In this document: piece by piece, positions 6,645 through 9,807 of the stretch | Layout of the letters: each line of letters starts with the position of its first letter | Numbering within the stretch: the stretch's first letter is position 1 | From: an uncultured Selenomonadaceae bacterium | GTDB lineage: Bacteria > Bacillota > Negativicutes > Selenomonadales > Selenomonadaceae | NCBI GenBank assembly: GCA_905236665.1 | Contig: CAJONF010000012.1 | Span: 1 to 9,807, forward strand | Length of the DNA: 9,807 nt | Reading direction: 5' to 3' | Translations under genes and position numbers: made by a program | The notes under the pieces: model-generated | What the model saw: only the letters and a program-made list of their open reading frames with translations | The model's database searches: none | What the model was told of the DNA's origin: nothing

Positions 6645-6662
6645 AACTCCTAACTCCTAACT
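6645..6662. repeat. 7-bp tandem repeat over the copA stop and cbiC ribosome site
   Basis: Plus-strand units are AACTCCT (6645-6651), AACTCCT (6652-6658) and a partial AACT (6659-6662). On the minus strand they read as TAGGAGT-type repeats, giving two AGGAG cores 7 nt apart, ending 3 and 10 nt before the cbiC ATG. The copA stop codon (6650-6652) lies inside the array. Confidence 0.85.
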
Positions 6663-6856
6663 AATTCATATCCTGCGTCGTCGATAACTTTAGCGAAGTC
6701 GTCGAGAGAAATTTCTTTCGTGGTGGTGACAGTCGCCGAATTATTTTCCAAGCTGACTTCAACCGCCGTGACGCCGTCCATTTTAGCAAGCGCGTCGTGA
6801 ACGTGTTTTTGACAGTGTTTGCACATCATACCATCTACTTTAAAAGTTGTCTGCAT
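6650..6856 (-). CDS. copZ: possible free copper chaperone (CopZ-like) from an internal start in copA
   Basis: Within copA, in the same frame, the ATG at 6856 is preceded by AAGGAGG (6865-6871) with an 8-nt spacer, a textbook Shine-Dalgarno arrangement. Translation from here gives 68 residues, MQTTFKVDGMMCKHCQKHVH onward, ending GYELVRS. That is the full length and fold pattern of stand-alone CopZ chaperones, with metal site Cys12 and Cys15. CopZ carries Cu+ in the cytosol and delivers it to CopA. I infer that the gene makes both the fused form and a free chaperone, or that copZ was once a separate downstream gene whose spacer became open. The sequence shows the signals but not whether they are used. 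Confidence 0.5.
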   Translation of the reverse strand: MQTTFKVDGMMCKHCQKHVHDALAKMDGVTAVEVSLENNSATVTTTKEISLDDFAKVIDDAGYELVRS

Positions 6857-9223
6857 TTGAGTTTCCTCCTTAAAAATTTCTGTTTGAATATTTTCCACGC
6901 GAACTTCAACACTGCGCGGCGTTTCGTCAAAATTCGTTGAACGATAAACTTTAAAAAATCTTAAGCGCAAAGCATTTAGGACGACGCAAACGCTTGACAT
7001 ACTCATTGCCGCCGCACCAATCATCGGTGAAAGTTTCAGCCCGAACACCGGATAAAAAATTCCTGCGGCGAGCGGAATACAAATCACGTTGTAGAAAAAT
7101 GCCCAGAAAAGATTTTGCTTTATGTTCGTCATGACGGCGCGGCTTAATCGAATCGCGCTTACGGCGTCGAGCAAATCATTTCTGACGAGAACAAGTCCCG
7201 CGCTCTCAATCGCAACATCTGTTCCCGCGCCGATAGCAATTCCAACATCTGCTTTTGCCAAGGCGGGCGCGTCGTTGATTCCGTCACCAATCATCGCGAC
7301 TTTATGTCCCTGAGCTTGAAGTTTTTCAATTTCCTGAGCTTTATTTTCCGGCAAAACACCCGCGATAAAATTTTTTATACCGAGCCGATTTGCTACAGCC
7401 TGCGCAGTTCGCTGATTATCGCCCGTCAACATGATAGCATTTATTCCGAGATTTTCAAACTCCTTTACAGCCTGCGCGGAAGTTTTTTTCTCCACATCCG
7501 CAATCGCGATAATGCCGAAGATTTTTTTTTCGTTAGCAAAAATGATAGGAGTTTTGCCAGCGTCCGCCAGCGCAGAAATTTTTTCGTGTAGCTCGTTAAA
7601 TTTAAAACCTTGCTCCGACAAAAAATTTTCATTACCCGCGAAATATTCCACGCCGTCAATTTTTGCACGAACACCTTTGCCAAATACAGCTTGAAAATTT
7701 TCTGCAGTGAGCGGAGAAATTTTTTTATCTGTAGCGTAGTTGATGATAGCTTTTGCAAGTGGGTGTTCACTCCGATTTTCCAGCGCGGCGGCAATTTGTA
7801 AAAAATTTTTCTCGTCCGCGCCAAAAGTTATCACATCAGTTACGAACGGTTTGCCTTCAGTCAGCGTGCCGGTTTTATCAAGAATAACGGTATCAATCGC
7901 GTGCGCAGTTTCGAGAGCCTCGCCCGATTTGATTAAAATTCCGTTCTCAGCACCCTTGCCCGTGCCGACCATAATCGCAACCGGCGTAGCAAGTCCCAAT
8001 GCGCAGGGACAACTTATAACCAAAATCGAAACGGCAATAGAAAATGCAAATTCAACACTTGCTCCGCTCATCAACCAAAAAGTTCCGGCGATTAACGCAA
8101 TAAAAATCACGGCGGGCACGAAAATTCCTGCAACTTTATCCGCCATTTTGGCAATGGGAGCTTTACTCGCGCTCGCCTCTTCGACCAGCGTAATAATTTT
8201 GTTAATCGTGGTTTCACCGCCGACTTTGACCGCCCGAAATTTTACAAAGCCATTTTTATTGAGTGTACCGCTCGTGACGTTATCGCCAACAGTTTTTTCA
8301 ACGGGCAAACTTTCGCCGGTTATCGCGCTTTCATCAATAGTCGTTGCACCGTCAAGAATCACGCCGTCCGCCGCAAAACTTTCTCCAGGCTTGACCAAAA
8401 CTTCATCGCCGATAACAAGTTCTTCCGCGGGAATTGTGACTTCCACGCCGCCGCGCAGAACAGTCGCTTGTTTTGGTGCAAGGTTTATAAGTTTTTCCAC
8501 GGCTTGAGAAGTTTTGCCCTTAGCTCGCGCCTCAAAAAATTTCCCAACAGTTATCAGCGTGACAATCATTCCCGCCGATTCAAAATATAAATTCCGGCTG
8601 TATTCGTCAACCAAATTAAAATCGCCCGCGCCCAGTCCTTGACCGATTCTGAATAGCGCGAACGCTCCAAATGCCGCCGCCGACATTGAGCCAAGACCAA
8701 CTAAGCTGTCCATATTCGGTGCGCCCGCCAGCAAAGTTTTAAATCCGTTGACGTAATATTTTCTGTTGAGATACATAATCGGCAGGATTAACAGAAATTG
8801 CGCGAAGGCGAACGTTACCGCGTTTTCTCGCCCGTCGAAAAGTTCTGTGATGATTGGCGGCACGGGCAATGGCAACATTTTATGCATCGCGATATAAACT
8901 GTGGGCAACAAAAAAATTATCGACCACGTGAGCCGCGTTCGCATTTCGGAAATTTCTTTGTCAATCGTCCGCTCCGTAGGGACACTTATTTCTGGTTCCT
9001 GGTTCCTTGTTCCTTTCAATGCCGCTCCGTAGCCGGCGTTAATCACGGCGTCAACGATTTGCGCCACGGAAATTTTTGCCTCATCGAATTTGACTTGCAT
9101 AGAATTTGTCAAAAGATTGACGCTGACATTTTCCGCGCCGACCAATTTTCCAACAGCTTTTTCCACACGCGCACTACACGCTGAACAGCTCATGCCCGTC
9201 ACGTCAAAATTTTCTTTCGTCAT
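6650..9223 (-). CDS. copA: Cu+-exporting P1B-type ATPase with C-terminal CopZ-like domain
   Basis: An 857-residue inner-membrane ATPase that exports Cu+ from the cytosol. In order: an N-terminal heavy-metal-associated domain (about 3-68) with GMSCSAC (Cys13, Cys16); a linker coded partly by a 7-bp repeat (70-80); membrane helices from about 97; actuator TGES (302-305); the Cu+ signature SCPCALGLATP (Cys405, Cys407); DKTGT with phospho-Asp449; SEHPLA (His487, Pro488); GDGINDAPALA (646-656); and late-helix YN (711-712) and MSMSS (740-744), typical of CopA. The ATPase would normally end near ALRLRFFK (757). Here a ~32-residue linker leads to a second HMA domain (790-857) with GMMCKHC. AAGGAG 5 nt before the ATG fixes the start. 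It is first in an operon with cbiC and cbiA. No copper regulator is in the window. Confidence 0.96.
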   Translation of the reverse strand: MTKENFDVTGMSCSACSARVEKAVGKLVGAENVSVNLLTNSMQVKFDEAKISVAQIVDAVINAGYGAALKGTRNQEPEISVPTERTIDKEISEMRTRLTWSIIFLLPTVYIAMHKMLPLPVPPIITELFDGRENAVTFAFAQFLLILPIMYLNRKYYVNGFKTLLAGAPNMDSLVGLGSMSAAAFGAFALFRIGQGLGAGDFNLVDEYSRNLYFESAGMIVTLITVGKFFEARAKGKTSQAVEKLINLAPKQATVLRGGVEVTIPAEELVIGDEVLVKPGESFAADGVILDGATTIDESAITGESLPVEKTVGDNVTSGTLNKNGFVKFRAVKVGGETTINKIITLVEEASASKAPIAKMADKVAGIFVPAVIFIALIAGTFWLMSGASVEFAFSIAVSILVISCPCALGLATPVAIMVGTGKGAENGILIKSGEALETAHAIDTVILDKTGTLTEGKPFVTDVITFGADEKNFLQIAAALENRSEHPLAKAIINYATDKKISPLTAENFQAVFGKGVRAKIDGVEYFAGNENFLSEQGFKFNELHEKISALADAGKTPIIFANEKKIFGIIAIADVEKKTSAQAVKEFENLGINAIMLTGDNQRTAQAVANRLGIKNFIAGVLPENKAQEIEKLQAQGHKVAMIGDGINDAPALAKADVGIAIGAGTDVAIESAGLVLVRNDLLDAVSAIRLSRAVMTNIKQNLFWAFFYNVICIPLAAGIFYPVFGLKLSPMIGAAAMSMSSVCVVLNALRLRFFKVYRSTNFDETPRSVEVRVENIQTEIFKEETQMQTTFKVDGMMCKHCQKHVHDALAKMDGVTAVEVSLENNSATVTTTKEISLDDFAKVIDDAGYELVRS
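6865..6871 (-). promoter_or_regulatory. internal Shine-Dalgarno sequence inside copA
   Basis: AAGGAGG on the minus strand, 8 nt before the in-frame ATG at 6856, is stronger than the sites in front of most annotated genes in the window. In the fusion frame it encodes Lys-Glu-Glu. It marks a likely internal start for the CopZ-like domain. Confidence 0.65.
8994..9014. repeat. 7-bp tandem repeat (GGTTCCT) inside copA
   Basis: Plus-strand units are GGTTCCT (8994-9000), GGTTCCT (9001-9007) and TGTTCCT (9008-9014). On the minus strand they read AGGAACA, AGGAACC, AGGAACC, the same family as the cbiA array. They encode GTRNQEPE-like residues (about 71-78) between the N-terminal metal domain and the first membrane helix of CopA. 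Exactly three units (21 bp) leave the frame intact. Confidence 0.85.
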
Positions 9224-9228
9224 GGAAT

Positions 9229-9234
9229 CTCCTT
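9229..9234 (-). promoter_or_regulatory. ribosome binding site of copA
   Basis: AAGGAG on the minus strand, 5 nt before the ATG at 9223, supports the chosen start, which lies just ahead of the first metal-binding domain. Confidence 0.75.
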
Positions 9235-9246
9235 CTTATTGATTTT

Positions 9247-9274
9247 TTGAGAACAATTCTTTACCAGATATAAA
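9247..9274 (+). promoter_or_regulatory. candidate promoter for rmlA
   Basis: TTGAGA (9247-9252), a 16-nt spacer and TATAAA (9269-9274) form a fair sigma70-type promoter. It would give a leader of about 80 nt before the rmlA ATG. I found no convincing promoter on the minus strand for the copA operon in the same 138-bp gap. Confidence 0.42.
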
Positions 9275-9292
9275 AAACCTTCAAGAAATACT

Positions 9293-9302
9293 TGCCGCGG
9301 CA
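9293..9302. promoter_or_regulatory. 10-bp perfect palindrome between copA and rmlA
   Basis: TGCCGCGGCA is fully self-complementary with no loop, so it is a poor hairpin but a plausible protein-binding site. It stands out as GC-rich in an AT-rich spacer. No match to known CsoR, CopY or CueR operators is evident. Confidence 0.3.
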
Positions 9303-9361
9303 GGATTTTTCTTTCGTGCGGAAAAATTATACGCTAAAAATTTTTCAGAGGAGATATTTTT

Positions 9362-9807
9362 ATGATACGCAAGGGAATAATTTTGGCGGGCGGTTCCGGC
9401 ACGCGTCTTTATCCGCTAACAGAAGTCGTTTCAAAACAGCTCATGCCGGTTTTCGATAAGCCGATGATTTATTATCCGCTGTCAACGCTGATGTTGGCGG
9501 GGATTCGCGAAATTTTAATCATCACCACGCCGCAGGACAGCCATTTATTTAAAGCGTTGCTCGGAGATGGTTCACAACTCGGCTTGAAAATTTCCTACGC
9601 TGTTCAACCTAAACCTGAAGGACTCGCGCAGGCATTTTTAATCGGCGAAGATTTTATAAACGGCGAAGGTTGCGCATTAGTTTTGGGCGATAATATTTTT
9701 TACGGCTCGGATTTTGCTAAACTAGTTCAAAATGCCGCCAGCCATGACGAAGGCGCGACCGTCTTTGCTTATTACGTCAACGACCCGCAAAATTATGGCG
9801 TCGTCGA
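9362..9807 (+). CDS. rfbA: glucose-1-phosphate thymidylyltransferase (RmlA/RfbA), N-terminal part
   Basis: The first 148 residues of a nucleotidyltransferase that joins glucose-1-phosphate and dTTP into dTDP-glucose, the first step towards dTDP-L-rhamnose for surface polysaccharide. The nucleotide-binding loop is LAGGSGTRLYP (8-18), followed by SKQLMPVFDKPMIYYPLSTLM, VQPKPEGLAQAF and GDNIFYG with metal-binding Asp110; the visible end, YYVNDPQNYGVV, is also typical. These motifs match the RmlA group rather than GalU or GlgC. GAGGAG at 9348-9353, 8 nt before the ATG, fixes the start. The gene runs off the right edge, where rmlC, rmlB or rmlD would be expected but cannot be seen. It is divergent from copA and probably unrelated to it in function. 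Confidence 0.95.
   Translation, partial: MIRKGIILAGGSGTRLYPLTEVVSKQLMPVFDKPMIYYPLSTLMLAGIREILIITTPQDSHLFKALLGDGSQLGLKISYAVQPKPEGLAQAFLIGEDFINGEGCALVLGDNIFYGSDFAKLVQNAASHDEGATVFAYYVNDPQNYGVV

Noticed and set aside
7740..8507. Open 255-codon plus-strand frame across copA
   Set aside because: It is antisense to conserved CopA motifs. The translation is Ala/Ser/Ile-rich low-complexity sequence without a recognisable domain, and no good ribosome site was noted.
9224..9361. Cobalamin riboswitch ahead of the copA-cbi operon
   Set aside because: The gap is 138 bp and no B12-box-like core or riboswitch layout was seen.
1..9807. Very frequent AAATTTT and GGCGGC words across the window
   Set aside because: They occur within codons of many genes (Lys-Ile/Asn-Phe and Gly/Ala runs) with no fixed spacing or strand, so composition and codon use explain them.

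Overview
The window is about 9.8 kb of compact, moderately AT-rich bacterial DNA carrying ten genes, two of them cut by the window edges. I see no rRNA, tRNA, CRISPR array, insertion sequence or phage gene. The content suggests an anaerobic Firmicute, most plausibly a diderm (two-membrane) lineage such as Negativicutes. The pointers are Mini-III RNase, RlmH, a DhaM-type PTS protein, anaerobic cobalamin genes (cbiC, cbiA) and a lipoprotein-type HtrA protease. This placement is inferred from gene content and was not tested by any search.

Left part, 1-4307. A SIMPL/DUF541 (YggE-like) secreted protein runs off the left edge on the minus strand. Divergent from it, behind a strong sigma70-type promoter at 263-291, lies a plus-strand cluster: htrA-like lipoprotein protease, rlmH (23S rRNA methyltransferase), cysS (cysteinyl-tRNA synthetase), mrnC (Mini-III RNase) and a lone dhaM-like PTS EIIA gene. 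Genes overlap by 1-4 nt, except for a 29-nt gap with a Shine-Dalgarno site before cysS. The set looks like an operon centred on translation and rRNA maturation. It ends in a hairpin terminator at 4272-4307 that also serves the convergent minus-strand operon.

Right part, 9223 down to 4289 on the minus strand. copA (Cu+ P-type ATPase), cbiC, a Cys-rich protein of the TIGR04076 type and cbiA are arranged stop-to-start with gaps of -11 to +11 nt. They form an apparent operon joining copper export to two steps of corrin-ring synthesis. CopA carries a C-terminal CopZ-like domain. That domain is preceded by a full Shine-Dalgarno sequence and an in-frame ATG inside the gene, so the same mRNA may also yield a free 68-residue copper chaperone.

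Right edge, 9362-9807. The 5' part of rmlA/rfbA (glucose-1-phosphate thymidylyltransferase, dTDP-rhamnose pathway) is divergent from copA across a 138-bp region with a candidate promoter and a 10-bp palindrome.

The most unusual features are (1) the internal CopZ start, and (2) three short arrays of related 7-bp repeats (TAGGAAC / AGGAACC / TAGGAGT types). Two arrays lie in inter-domain linkers of CbiA and CopA. The third spans the copA stop and supplies two tandem Shine-Dalgarno cores for cbiC.
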